This document shows positions 48,214-56,376 of a DNA stretch of 64,000 bases, in pieces; within the stretch, counting starts at the first letter, position 1, and every line of letters starts with the position of its first letter. Below the pieces are notes generated by a model. That model saw only the letters and a list, made by a program, of their open reading frames with translations, had not been told where the DNA came from and ran no database searches. The stretch is taken from positions 63,506 through 127,505 of the forward strand of contig NZ_BFBX01000016.1 in the NCBI RefSeq assembly GCF_003851045.1. Reading direction: 5' to 3'. The DNA comes from Paenibacillus sp. 598K (lineage in GTDB: Bacteria > Bacillota > Bacilli > Paenibacillales > Paenibacillaceae). The position numbers and the translations under genes are program-made.

Positions 48214-48396
48214 TCAATCTCCTTTATCGTATATGAGGTACTTGGCAAAATTATTGCGCTCGATAACCTCCTGTAGCTCCCGGGACGATGTACGATAACG
48301 GTTAATGCTAAGAGTCGTCCTCTCGGAGGCCCGGGCTAACTCGGCCTCTTTTTTACGGAGCCAGGGGGCGATCCATCTCAACACTCGCATGAGCAT
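48214..48396 (-). CDS. Small amphipathic lysis-cassette protein
   Basis: 60 residues: MLMRVLRWIAPWLRKKEAELARASERTTLSINRYRTSSRELQEVI (landmark). Amphipathic N-terminal helix, basic. Unknown. GAGGAGG nine bases before ATG 48396. Confidence 0.5.
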   Translation of the reverse strand: MLMRVLRWIAPWLRKKEAELARASERTTLSINRYRTSSRELQEVIERNNFAKYLIYDKGD

Positions 48397-48401
48397 AGTG
48401 A

Positions 48402-48665
48402 TCATCCTCCTCGGTCCTCGTCTCTCTTAATGTTATTAACCGCAATCGTCAGCTGGTCCAACGGGCCTTTGATCTCATTTAGCGCCTTGATTGCCTCATC
48501 CCGGTCCTCCTCCGACCTGTCGAGTAGTTCCCGAGGCACGAGCTTGCCGGTGATGAGTAATCGCAGGATGTATATCATCATCACGGTCATGACGATTGCC
48601 AAGATCAGCGTAACGCCATACTTATCGACTAACTGGGCCCATCCCGATACTTGATCATGCGTCAC
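48402..48665 (-). CDS. Holin-like single-pass protein
   Basis: 87 residues: one membrane helix (YGVTLILAIVMTVMMIYILRLLITGK) and a charged helical tail (DRSEEDRDEAIKALNEIKGPLDQLTIAVNNI). Resembles XhlA/BhlA-type holin accessory proteins. GTG start with GGGGAGG at seven bases. First gene after the tail-fibre terminator. Confidence 0.6.
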   Translation of the reverse strand: MTHDQVSGWAQLVDKYGVTLILAIVMTVMMIYILRLLITGKLVPRELLDRSEEDRDEAIKALNEIKGPLDQLTIAVNNIKRDEDRGG

Positions 48666-48687
48666 GCGCAGACCTCCCCTCCCCAAA

Positions 48688-48712
48688 TAAAAGAGCCCCG
48701 CCTAAGCAGGGC
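48688..48712 (-). terminator. Terminator after the tail fibre gene
   Basis: Minus strand GGCCCTGCTTAGGCGGGGCTC followed by TTTTATTT; sits between fibre and lysis genes. Confidence 0.65.
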
Positions 48713-51700
48713 CTATTCCTCGATCACGATATAGTTAAACGTTGTATTTTCCTGCGCCGGAATTTGCAGGCGGCTGCTGGTGCGGATGAATCCGGGCGAC
48801 GTGGCGTTGTAATACATCATTGACGTAGATGTTCCGCCCCCGACAAATACCCGATCTGTCGTCGCAGCGTACACGACTAGATACTCGAAGTTATTGCGGT
48901 AAAGTATAGCAATCCCTGCCGTAAATGCGAGTCCGGTAATGTTTGCTGCGCCGCGAAGGACGAGGCCCGTACCGACCTGATCGAATTGTACCGCCAGAGC
49001 TCCCGACGTGACGGTCCCTGTAGCTACACGCTTACCCTCGATTAATGTACCGATGACACCGAAAATATTGACGCCTGACCGGATGTTAGCCGCCGTGAGG
49101 TTGGCGCTGCCCTGCACGACGCCGCTGCCGTTGTGGTAGCCGTTTTGGATCGTCTGGTTAGCGGTACCCGGCGTAATCGTTACCGCGCCGCGATTAGGCA
49201 TCGATCCCGTCCGCCGCGTCTTGGCGTCCGTATCGTAGTAGGTGCGCCCGGTCAGGACCTGCGCCGCCGTGGCGTCCCCGGTAAGGGCTAATGTGCCCGT
49301 CACCAAGCCATCCTCGGTCCCTATCGTCTTGCCCGCCAGCACGTCCCCGGCTGCGGCGTCTCCGTACTCACCCCCTTCACCCTGTAACGTAAAAGCCGTG
49401 CCGTCGCTCACCAGCGTATAGATGCCGCCTGCCTTGAGCAGTCCGGGAGGCGGTGCCGAGCCGTTGGCACGCAGGATTGGCGAAGCCCCGAACCCATTGG
49501 CGTTGATCGACGGGTTAGCGCCGTTGGCAACGTGCAACTTGACGGTGATGCGTAGACCTGCCGGGATGCCCACCGGTGCAGGCGTCAGCGTGACCGTATA
49601 AGCTGTAGCCGTCCCTGTAGTAACGCCGTAGCCGTTGCGGTTAGCCGCCATCGTCTCTAGCGCCCAGGCGTCCAGTTGCAGCTCGCGGATGCCCGTATCC
49701 TGCTTGTCGTTGTGGGTTTTAACCCTGGCGATGTCCTCAGTGTTGGCCCCGACCGCGCTGCCGAGATTGGCGGCCACGGTGACGCTCGCCTCGCTGACGG
49801 CCGTCGTGTAGGCGTGGCGGTCGAGGACGATGTAATCGACGTAGTAGTCGGCGTTGGGATCGTAATCAGTCGCTGGGATGGATGCGCCGCCGCCTCCGTT
49901 ATAGTTGCTGTCGTTGGCCCTGATCGTCCACTTATCGTCGACCTGGCCGCCTTTGTATACGCGCAGGACTTCGTTCGTCCGTCCCGTAAGAGCCGAACCC
50001 GCTTGCGCCGTCCGGTTTATTACATAGTGCGGTACGCTGCTGATGGATACCGATTGCGGCGTCGCAAGCTCTCGACGGTACCCCGTCCGCACCTCGACGA
50101 TATTAGGACCGGGATGGACCGTCAGGGCTCCGCTATGCGGTACGGGCTCAGTTACGGGAGCTGCGAGGCGATAGACGATCTTGGCGGACATGTTCGTCGC
50201 AGCCTCAAATTGGGCGCGGGTAGTACCCTTGGCGACTAAAAAATCAATGATATTGGCTCCGTGGACCGTACCGTATTTGCCGACATTGCTCGCCTGATCA
50301 AGCGCCCCTGACAATTCCGCCATTCCCTCAACTAGGGCTATGCCTGATCCAACAACCCCTGACATGCCAGAAGGGCGGTTATAGACAATTCTGTCCACGT
50401 TCGTACCTGAGACAGTTGTCAGATACGTCAGATCGCTAAGTAAAACTTCGCCGACTATTCGCCATACCTCACCGAGGTTAGCGTTGTAAACATCTCGTCG
50501 ATTACCGATGCTACGCAAAATCACGTCGGCGATGTGCGTTTGATCCTGGTTAGGAACAAAGGATGGGGGCAGGGCGCTGGCGTCGCCGAGAACCAAGGTA
50601 TGATTGGCGAACTCGGACGTAGTGTTGGCGTTGGTCCGCATGTACAACCGGACAACCGTGTTAGCCCCGCTGTTGAATGTGCGCGGCGTTGTGCCGTAAC
50701 TCGCCAAAGATGCCGATCCAGCCGAATCAAATACACCAATCGTCCCGTTTGCGTTGTTGATGTCGGCAGCAAACGTATACTGGCGATTCGGCAGGACGGA
50801 TATCGTGATAAAGGCATTCACGCCACTAGCGCCGCTCGACGTCAGCCTGTACTTATACGGCTCCAGTATTTCGCCGACGGCTGTCGTTGAGACTCCGGTC
50901 GAGTGCAGCGGCAGAATCTGATTACGACCCTTGACCGCTACCGACACGCCCCTTACGCTCTGCATCCCATCAATGTATGGGATAAGCGTATCTAAGGCCT
51001 CTCCGGTCAAACTTGAGAATTCAGACGAACTGATTTCTATTAGCCGCAAGTCTGCAAAGTACATTACCATGGTACCACCTGTGTTCATCCCAAAGCGCAA
51101 CCGAAAGCCATCCCCAACCAAGGTGTTATTTTTGGGGATCTTAACCGAAATAAACTGCCAAGCACCCACTAAAGAGTAATTAATTACTGCTGTGTACCTT
51201 GTTTGGTTCGTGCCAAAATCACGTAGCGTGATATTAGCACCGCCAGACTGATATGACTCGATGTACACCCAGCACCCAACATAATACTCTTTGGTCGGAT
51301 CGAGAGTAAGAGAGTAGTCCTTAGTTCCTTGGCCTGTATCAACAAACATGAAAGAAGATCCTGTATTACGCACGAAAGCTGTAGATAAGGTGACGTTGCC
51401 CGCAATTGAAAATGTAGATAAATTATTCAGTCTACCGTCACTACCCAGCAGGTTATACCGCGTCTGCCCCAGCACCACGACACTCGCCCCTGACGCCTGC
51501 TGCGCCTCCACGATACTCTGGCCTTGCGATAGGGTGTGCGTGATGGTGGCGGCTTCGGCAAGTTGAGCCTCCAAAGCGTCGACATCTGCTTGAAGGTTCG
51601 TTATTGCATTCTTGTCCGCTGCTGCCATGAGCCCGGAGGTTGTTGTTGTTGCGTTCGGGATTGGGTCAGATCCCCCGGACAAGTGAGAGGAAGCGTGCGC

Positions 51701-52459
51701 TCCTGGAGTCGATGTTCCTGTGGCGGTGATGGTCATCTTTTTATTCGCAGGGTCAGTGGTGACAGTTATGCCCGTACCGCCTTCGACCGTCAGTGTGTCC
51801 GTCTTGCTGTTGGCCGGTACGTTGTTGACCTGGCTGAAGGCATTCTGGTTGACCTCGGCTCCAGTCTGGATGCCACCCAGCTTCGTTTTCTCAGCAGAGG
51901 TGACATGGATCGTGCTGTCGCTCGTGTGCGTCGTCAGATTGCTTTGTACGGCGTCTACGTCCTGTTTGCGGGCTATGTGACTGTTGGCTGTTGGTGTGCC
52001 TACGTTCGCCTGTCCGTTGCCGTCACGCTGCATCAGCGTGTTGGCTGTGCTTGCGCTGGTCGACTTGTCGAGCTTGTCTTTGTCGGTAGCGACCATGAAG
52101 CCCGCTGTCGATGTCGTGGCTGCTGCATGGGCGCTGCCGCCGCTGCCTGCGTGAGTGGTGAGATTGTTCTGAACCGTGTCAACCTCTTGCTTACGGGCGA
52201 TGTCGTCGGACGCCGCCGGAGCTGCTACCTTCGCCCGGCCCTGTGCGTCTCGTTGCATGATCCGCCCCGCTGTCGCTGCTGAAGTCGAACTGTGCGCCGT
52301 AGTCGCCGCTTTATGATCGTTGATGTCTTGTTGCGCTGTTCCGGTTGATGTGTCCAACGCGTCAAGCTCCTGCTCTACGCCATCGAACCCATCATTGATC
52401 TGCGTATACGAATCCGAGATGCGGTCACTTCCGACCAGATTCGTGAACCGATTTGCCAT
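48713..52459 (-). CDS. Tail fibre / receptor-binding protein
   Basis: 1248 residues. A head-proximal start (ANRFTNLVGSDRISDSYTQINDGF) leads into Ala/Thr/Asp-rich repeats; RIMQRDAQGRAKVAAPAASDDIARKQEVDTVQNNLTTHAG and TLMQRDGNGQANVGTPTANSHIARKQDVDAVQSNLTTHTS (two copies about 75 residues apart) are typical of fibre shafts. Central and C-terminal carbohydrate-binding-type beta domains follow (GYGVTTGTATAYTVTLTP), with a Gly-rich end. Likely host-receptor binding. AAAGGAGG before ATG. Confidence 0.85.
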   Translation of the reverse strand: MANRFTNLVGSDRISDSYTQINDGFDGVEQELDALDTSTGTAQQDINDHKAATTAHSSTSAATAGRIMQRDAQGRAKVAAPAASDDIARKQEVDTVQNNLTTHAGSGGSAHAAATTSTAGFMVATDKDKLDKSTSASTANTLMQRDGNGQANVGTPTANSHIARKQDVDAVQSNLTTHTSDSTIHVTSAEKTKLGGIQTGAEVNQNAFSQVNNVPANSKTDTLTVEGGTGITVTTDPANKKMTITATGTSTPGAHASSHLSGGSDPIPNATTTTSGLMAAADKNAITNLQADVDALEAQLAEAATITHTLSQGQSIVEAQQASGASVVVLGQTRYNLLGSDGRLNNLSTFSIAGNVTLSTAFVRNTGSSFMFVDTGQGTKDYSLTLDPTKEYYVGCWVYIESYQSGGANITLRDFGTNQTRYTAVINYSLVGAWQFISVKIPKNNTLVGDGFRLRFGMNTGGTMVMYFADLRLIEISSSEFSSLTGEALDTLIPYIDGMQSVRGVSVAVKGRNQILPLHSTGVSTTAVGEILEPYKYRLTSSGASGVNAFITISVLPNRQYTFAADINNANGTIGVFDSAGSASLASYGTTPRTFNSGANTVVRLYMRTNANTTSEFANHTLVLGDASALPPSFVPNQDQTHIADVILRSIGNRRDVYNANLGEVWRIVGEVLLSDLTYLTTVSGTNVDRIVYNRPSGMSGVVGSGIALVEGMAELSGALDQASNVGKYGTVHGANIIDFLVAKGTTRAQFEAATNMSAKIVYRLAAPVTEPVPHSGALTVHPGPNIVEVRTGYRRELATPQSVSISSVPHYVINRTAQAGSALTGRTNEVLRVYKGGQVDDKWTIRANDSNYNGGGGASIPATDYDPNADYYVDYIVLDRHAYTTAVSEASVTVAANLGSAVGANTEDIARVKTHNDKQDTGIRELQLDAWALETMAANRNGYGVTTGTATAYTVTLTPAPVGIPAGLRITVKLHVANGANPSINANGFGASPILRANGSAPPPGLLKAGGIYTLVSDGTAFTLQGEGGEYGDAAAGDVLAGKTIGTEDGLVTGTLALTGDATAAQVLTGRTYYDTDAKTRRTGSMPNRGAVTITPGTANQTIQNGYHNGSGVVQGSANLTAANIRSGVNIFGVIGTLIEGKRVATGTVTSGALAVQFDQVGTGLVLRGAANITGLAFTAGIAILYRNNFEYLVVYAATTDRVFVGGGTSTSMMYYNATSPGFIRTSSRLQIPAQENTTFNYIVIEE

Positions 52460-52637
52460 CGGGCTTACCTCCTTTCAATTGCTCCAATCGCTTCTCAATC
52501 GCTTCTTTAATGCCTTCGAGGATTTTGACCTCCTCTCCTGGATGGTAAGGCGTCATAGCTTGGATAACGCCGCATACCTCTTGCACAGGTTTTGTTGGGT
52601 CGATCTCCGCTCTAATTACTGCCTCTATTCTGGGCAT
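52425..52637 (-). CDS. Small phage protein between tail genes
   Basis: 70 residues: PRIEAVIRAEIDPTKPVQEVCGVIQAMTPYHPGEEVKILEGIKEAI. Not recognised. ATG 52637 with CCGAGGAGG upstream; overlaps the fibre start. Confidence 0.5.
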   Translation of the reverse strand: MPRIEAVIRAEIDPTKPVQEVCGVIQAMTPYHPGEEVKILEGIKEAIEKRLEQLKGGKPDGKSVHESGRK

Positions 52638-52726
52638 ATGGAACCTCCTCGGAACGTTTGTTTGCAAGGAAAAACCTCCCATCCTGTCGAAGTGCTATGC
52701 ACCAAGCCAGAAGGGAGGTTCTTATT

Positions 52727-52939
52727 TTGTCTGAAGCATATTCTTGTCCAAAGTGTGGTATTAAAACATTCATTAAACATGATGAGCCGTTAATGCTCCC
52801 TCGTTTAGTCAAAAGTGATAATGGCAACGGAATAATGACTGACACGACAAGCGGTATCGCTGTGACGGCTATTATTTGCACCACATGTCGCTATGTGGAG
52901 TTCAACGCAATACTTGGTGATGAAGATTTAGTGCTTTGA
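52727..52939 (+). CDS. Plus-strand zinc-ribbon protein within tail genes
   Basis: 70 residues: SEAYSCPKCGIKTFIKHDEPLMLPRLV then AVTAIICTTCRYVEFNAIL; two CxxC pairs, one zinc site. TTG start with GGGAGGTTCTTATT. It runs against the late operon and ends 12 bases inside the convergent 52928 gene. Likely an accessory gene; function unknown. Confidence 0.55.
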   Translation: MSEAYSCPKCGIKTFIKHDEPLMLPRLVKSDNGNGIMTDTTSGIAVTAIICTTCRYVEFNAILGDEDLVL

Positions 52940-53296
52940 ACAATCCCGACCTGTAGCCTTCAATATTAAATCACTCGACAGATTAATTGGGGGCGCGGGT
53001 CGTGCTGCTTCACGAACATGCCGCTGATCCTCTTCCTTGGTCGCGGCTAATTCCTTTCTTACTATACCTCGAAAAACTTCCATTTGCTCGTCAGTCATTT
53101 GCTTCAGTGGGACAATGATTTCTGGACCTTTATCCCCAACCGTTTTATATTGGAATGATGGATTATCGACCAGCACGGTCAATGTCAGGGTGCCTGATGC
53201 GTCACCTGCACTCACGTCCAAATTGAAGTTAGTGACATATCGAATCAATTGACCATTGAGATAGATTTTGCCGCCTTCGATACTCAAATTATTCAT
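52928..53296 (-). CDS. Phage hypothetical protein
   Basis: 122 residues: NNLSIEGGKIYLNGQLIRYVTNFNLDVSAGDASGTLTLTVLV, a beta-sandwich-like first half, then charged helices with MTDEQMEVFRGIVRKELAAT. Not recognised. GGGAGGGAACAGG before ATG. Confidence 0.5.
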   Translation of the reverse strand: MNNLSIEGGKIYLNGQLIRYVTNFNLDVSAGDASGTLTLTVLVDNPSFQYKTVGDKGPEIIVPLKQMTDEQMEVFRGIVRKELAATKEEDQRHVREAARPAPPINLSSDLILKATGRDCSKH

Positions 53297-53311
53297 CCTG
53301 TTCCCTCCCAT

Positions 53312-53336
53312 CGAAAAACCCTCCGCGCGGGAGGGC
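53312..53336 (-). terminator. Terminator after the secreted coiled-coil gene
   Basis: Minus strand CCCTCC-CGCG-GGAGGG hairpin followed by TTTTTCG, between the genes ending at 53342 and starting at 53296. Confidence 0.7.
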
Positions 53337-53341
53337 TTAGT

Positions 53342-53890
53342 TTATTGTAGTGCTGCCAGTTGGTCCTTGAGGTCGGCGATTTCATCTTTCAACGTCTCGG
53401 CTTCGGCCTTTAATTGGTTCAATTCCTCAAGCAGGATAGGGTATGCTGGGGTATCCTTCAGTTGCTGGTCGCCGCCGCCCCAGTTGTATACTCCTTCGCT
53501 GTCTTTGAAGTATTTTTCCCTTGCGTCGATGTTGGCGTGCAGCCGAGATAACTGGTCTTCCTTTGTTGATAAGAGGCTTGTTATTCTCATTTCATTAACC
53601 AACTTCTGTTCATCTACAGACACCGCAGCGCCCCCTTTCGTCACAATTTCGATATGTTTATTTTGAACACTGACAATTTCGCCGTTTATAGCATTCGTTG
53701 CGTCGCGGACTGGGATGTACGAGGTACCATTGATGATGGCCGCTTCTTTTTCAAGCTTCTTCCCGTCTACCGAAACTGTCATCGTTCCATCCACTTTCTT
53801 TCCGATAATAGCGCTAATGTTGGCAGCAGATACCGATACGCCGAGCATTAAAATTGCGCCAAACAACATTCCTGCGACAAACTTCTTCAT
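53342..53890 (-). CDS. Secreted stalk-domain and coiled-coil protein
   Basis: 182 residues: signal peptide (KKFVAGMLFGAILMLGVSVSAA), a short stalk-like part (TVSVDGKKLEKEAAIINGTSYIPVRDATNAI) and a C-terminal coiled coil (LLEELNQLKAEAETLKDEIADLKDQLAAL). Second secreted stalk protein of the prophage, in the late operon beside tail genes. ATG 53890 with GAGAGGTG; frame extends to 53929 without support. Confidence 0.65.
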   Translation of the reverse strand: MKKFVAGMLFGAILMLGVSVSAANISAIIGKKVDGTMTVSVDGKKLEKEAAIINGTSYIPVRDATNAINGEIVSVQNKHIEIVTKGGAAVSVDEQKLVNEMRITSLLSTKEDQLSRLHANIDAREKYFKDSEGVYNWGGGDQQLKDTPAYPILLEELNQLKAEAETLKDEIADLKDQLAALQ

Positions 53891-53959
53891 TCGAACACCT
53901 CTCAATACGTTTGATAGATTATACTCCAAAGTATCGGCAGAGTTTCGAGTTTTAATAAG

Positions 53960-55999
53960 TTAAGTCGCAGGAATGATTACAGACGCGAGTTCAGATCCAT
54001 TCCGGTTATACATTTTCAATAGCCTTGTAGATGAATTAAATACTAAGTTATACCCAGCTTCTGACTTAAGTGCTCTATTGTCAATCGCCAGATCCAATCT
54101 ATTAATAACAGTCTCTAATGATTGCCCTGTAGCCTCTGATATTAAAGACGCCCACCCGAGTATATAAGTACCCGAATAACCCCGCAGATACATGGCGTTG
54201 AACTCTGCCGTCAATGCAGGTGCATTCATATAGATCCCTGTCGCTGCGTTGCTCATCTGGATACTCCCCTCAGCTCCAGGCACAAAGAAACGAATATAAG
54301 GAGCGGAACCCGAGCCCCCGAATGCTCTCATTTCGATGCCGCTATTGGCTGAGGACTGAACGCCGAACATCTGAATGGTACTGGTCATGTATGCTCTTGG
54401 GTACGTTCCTGGCGCATTAGTCTGAACAGTACCACCGGTGATGGTTGTACCATTCAGGTTCGTTCCGTTGATCTGACCACCATTGAAGACTGCCGCGCTG
54501 ATCGTCCCGGAGAACTCCCCGCCAACCGCCACCATATGGCCCGCGTTGTTGACGCTGAAGCTGCTGCCGATCTGGATGCTTCCGCCGATGAATTGACCGC
54601 CTTCGACCGTCCCGGTAAACTTCCCGTTTACACCCTCCAGCGTGCCGCTGAATTTGAATTTCCGAGAGGGGATGTCGAACCATAGCGCCTCTTCTCCATC
54701 GGCAGTGAACTTGAACTCATCGGTGTTTAAGGTCACTGAAGCCAAGCTGTCACTTCGATCAATGGTCAGCCCTTTGTCTCGGGAAATGCTAACGCCATAA
54801 TACTTCTTCCCTTGCTTGACCGCCGACTGCGAGAGCTTGTTTATCTCGCTCGTCACTGTACCGACGACAGGATACTCACTTTGCTGCTCGCTCTGTGACG
54901 GGCTGTCAACACTCATAGAGAGTCCGCCCCGGAAGTCGAACACCTGATGCATAATGATCGTCTCATAACGGCTGAGGCCGTCCCAGGGGACTTCAGTATC
55001 TTCCCAAGGCTTGATTGCTGTCTCCCAGGTGTTGCCCTCGTACTGGAGGTAACTGATACGGTCGCCCATCTCTAATTGCGGATAGCCCCGTGCGTCCATT
55101 GCCACAGGGACATACGAGAATCCGTTCATCACAGCCAATATGCCATTCGCGATTTGCGGCGTAGCAAAAGGATTGTTGATGTATAGCGTGTGGTTTTCGT
55201 CACCGGTGCCCACCTCATAAGACAAGTCGTCCTCATCGTCGTAGGTGACAACGAACCGGGTGTAGGTCTTCAATGGGTTGGCTTTCTTCGCCATCATGTA
55301 ATCCGATTCCGATAACTGAAAGACTGGCTGGTCGGCTGCCGTGAATCTCCTGAAGCGAATAGTGCCTGTTTTGCTGACATAGACACTCGCTGCGTTTGAG
55401 GCAGCAATGAACCCCATCACCTGACGCGTTGTATAGCCTGTAGGAGCCACAGGGAGCGTATAGGCCGGGTTAATACTCACCTGGTCATACTCATACCCTA
55501 GACGGTCGCATATCTCGTCCCATACGGCTTGCATCGTCGCAGGATACGTCAGGGATGAGACATAAGGCACCTCCGCAAAAATGAGTGCATCTAAACAAGT
55601 GAATGTCCAGATGTCCTTTTCCTGTACCCGCGAGTCGACAAAGAACTCCCCCAAAGGGAGCCAGTCGGTGCCTGACTCGTCCCCACCGCCCCAAGGGAAG
55701 TCACTACCCGCCCAAGGATAGGTAGCGTCTCCCCAAGTCATCCCAGCTGTGGAGAGGGCCAAATAAGGGCGCATGCGGGCATTGGCGGGGATCTCTAGCG
55801 GCGTCCTAAGCTTCAAGACAAATTTAGAGGCTGTCGCCGTCCCGATTTCGAATTCCTGATTCAGTGTCAGGCTATTCTCAATCAGAAACTCGACGATGCT
55901 CCTATTGGTGTACTCCTCCCCATCGATTTCAACCTTGACCATCCATTCCCGGTCGCGGCGTTTCAGCAGGTCCTCGAAGACCGGAGATATTGGATACAC
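53960..55999 (-). CDS. Tail tip / minor tail protein
   Basis: 679 residues. N-terminal part reads as a tail hub or endopeptidase-tail type protein: VFEDLLKRRDREWMVKVEIDGEEYTNRSIVEFLIE, WGDATYPWAGSDFPWGGGDESGTD, GYTTRQVMGFIAASNAASVYV. The C-terminal third is Gly/Ser/Thr beta-structure (GGSIQIGSSFSVNNAGHMVAVGGEFSGTISAAVFNGG), probably a fibre-like end. GTG start with GGAGAGGTGAGG. Directly after the distal tail protein gene. Confidence 0.8.
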   Translation of the reverse strand: MYPISPVFEDLLKRRDREWMVKVEIDGEEYTNRSIVEFLIENSLTLNQEFEIGTATASKFVLKLRTPLEIPANARMRPYLALSTAGMTWGDATYPWAGSDFPWGGGDESGTDWLPLGEFFVDSRVQEKDIWTFTCLDALIFAEVPYVSSLTYPATMQAVWDEICDRLGYEYDQVSINPAYTLPVAPTGYTTRQVMGFIAASNAASVYVSKTGTIRFRRFTAADQPVFQLSESDYMMAKKANPLKTYTRFVVTYDDEDDLSYEVGTGDENHTLYINNPFATPQIANGILAVMNGFSYVPVAMDARGYPQLEMGDRISYLQYEGNTWETAIKPWEDTEVPWDGLSRYETIIMHQVFDFRGGLSMSVDSPSQSEQQSEYPVVGTVTSEINKLSQSAVKQGKKYYGVSISRDKGLTIDRSDSLASVTLNTDEFKFTADGEEALWFDIPSRKFKFSGTLEGVNGKFTGTVEGGQFIGGSIQIGSSFSVNNAGHMVAVGGEFSGTISAAVFNGGQINGTNLNGTTITGGTVQTNAPGTYPRAYMTSTIQMFGVQSSANSGIEMRAFGGSGSAPYIRFFVPGAEGSIQMSNAATGIYMNAPALTAEFNAMYLRGYSGTYILGWASLISEATGQSLETVINRLDLAIDNRALKSEAGYNLVFNSSTRLLKMYNRNGSELASVIIPAT

Positions 56000-56003
56000 G
56001 GCC

Positions 56004-56363
56004 TCACCTCTCCGTCAATGTCATGGTTAATCCATCCCACCAGAGGACGCCGTTTTTCTCGATGGCGACCGGCGCAGGACGATTGCCGACATAGAAGTTT
56101 TTGGTCGTGTAATTTCCAAGCAGTGGGTCCGGGTAACGGAAGTCAAAGAAGACATTCTGCGTCGCCCGGAGGATGGCGGAAATCTTGTTCCACGGCAGCG
56201 CGGCGAACTTCATTTCGATCTGACGTTTGACTGCGACCCGATCCCTTGTCATCAGCCCGTCCGCCGTTCGTGTCGTGGATTCCGCATCGTCCAGGTCAAG
56301 TACCGTGACCGAAAATTCGATGGGGTAGGCAGCGATCTCTGTGCCGTTGATGTGCAATTGCAT
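56004..56363 (-). CDS. Tail protein between tape measure and tail tip (distal-tail-type)
   Basis: 119 residues, beta-rich: LHINGTEIAAYPIEFSVTVLDLDDAESTTRTADG, QIEMKFAALPWNKISAILRATQNVFFDFRYPDPLLGNYTTKNFYVGNR. Positional distal-tail-like component; the sequence is close to a small unassigned phage tail family. Confidence 0.65.
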   Translation of the reverse strand: MQLHINGTEIAAYPIEFSVTVLDLDDAESTTRTADGLMTRDRVAVKRQIEMKFAALPWNKISAILRATQNVFFDFRYPDPLLGNYTTKNFYVGNRPAPVAIEKNGVLWWDGLTMTLTER

Positions 56364-56376
56364 GACTACCTACCTC

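Noticed and set aside
51536-52282. Plus-strand frame opposite the tail fibre repeats
   Set aside because: Repeat-driven antisense frame rich in Cys and Arg; no start signal.
48713-52459. DNA direct repeats in the tail fibre as recombination sites
   Set aside because: The similarity is strongest at protein level and fits fibre shaft repeats.
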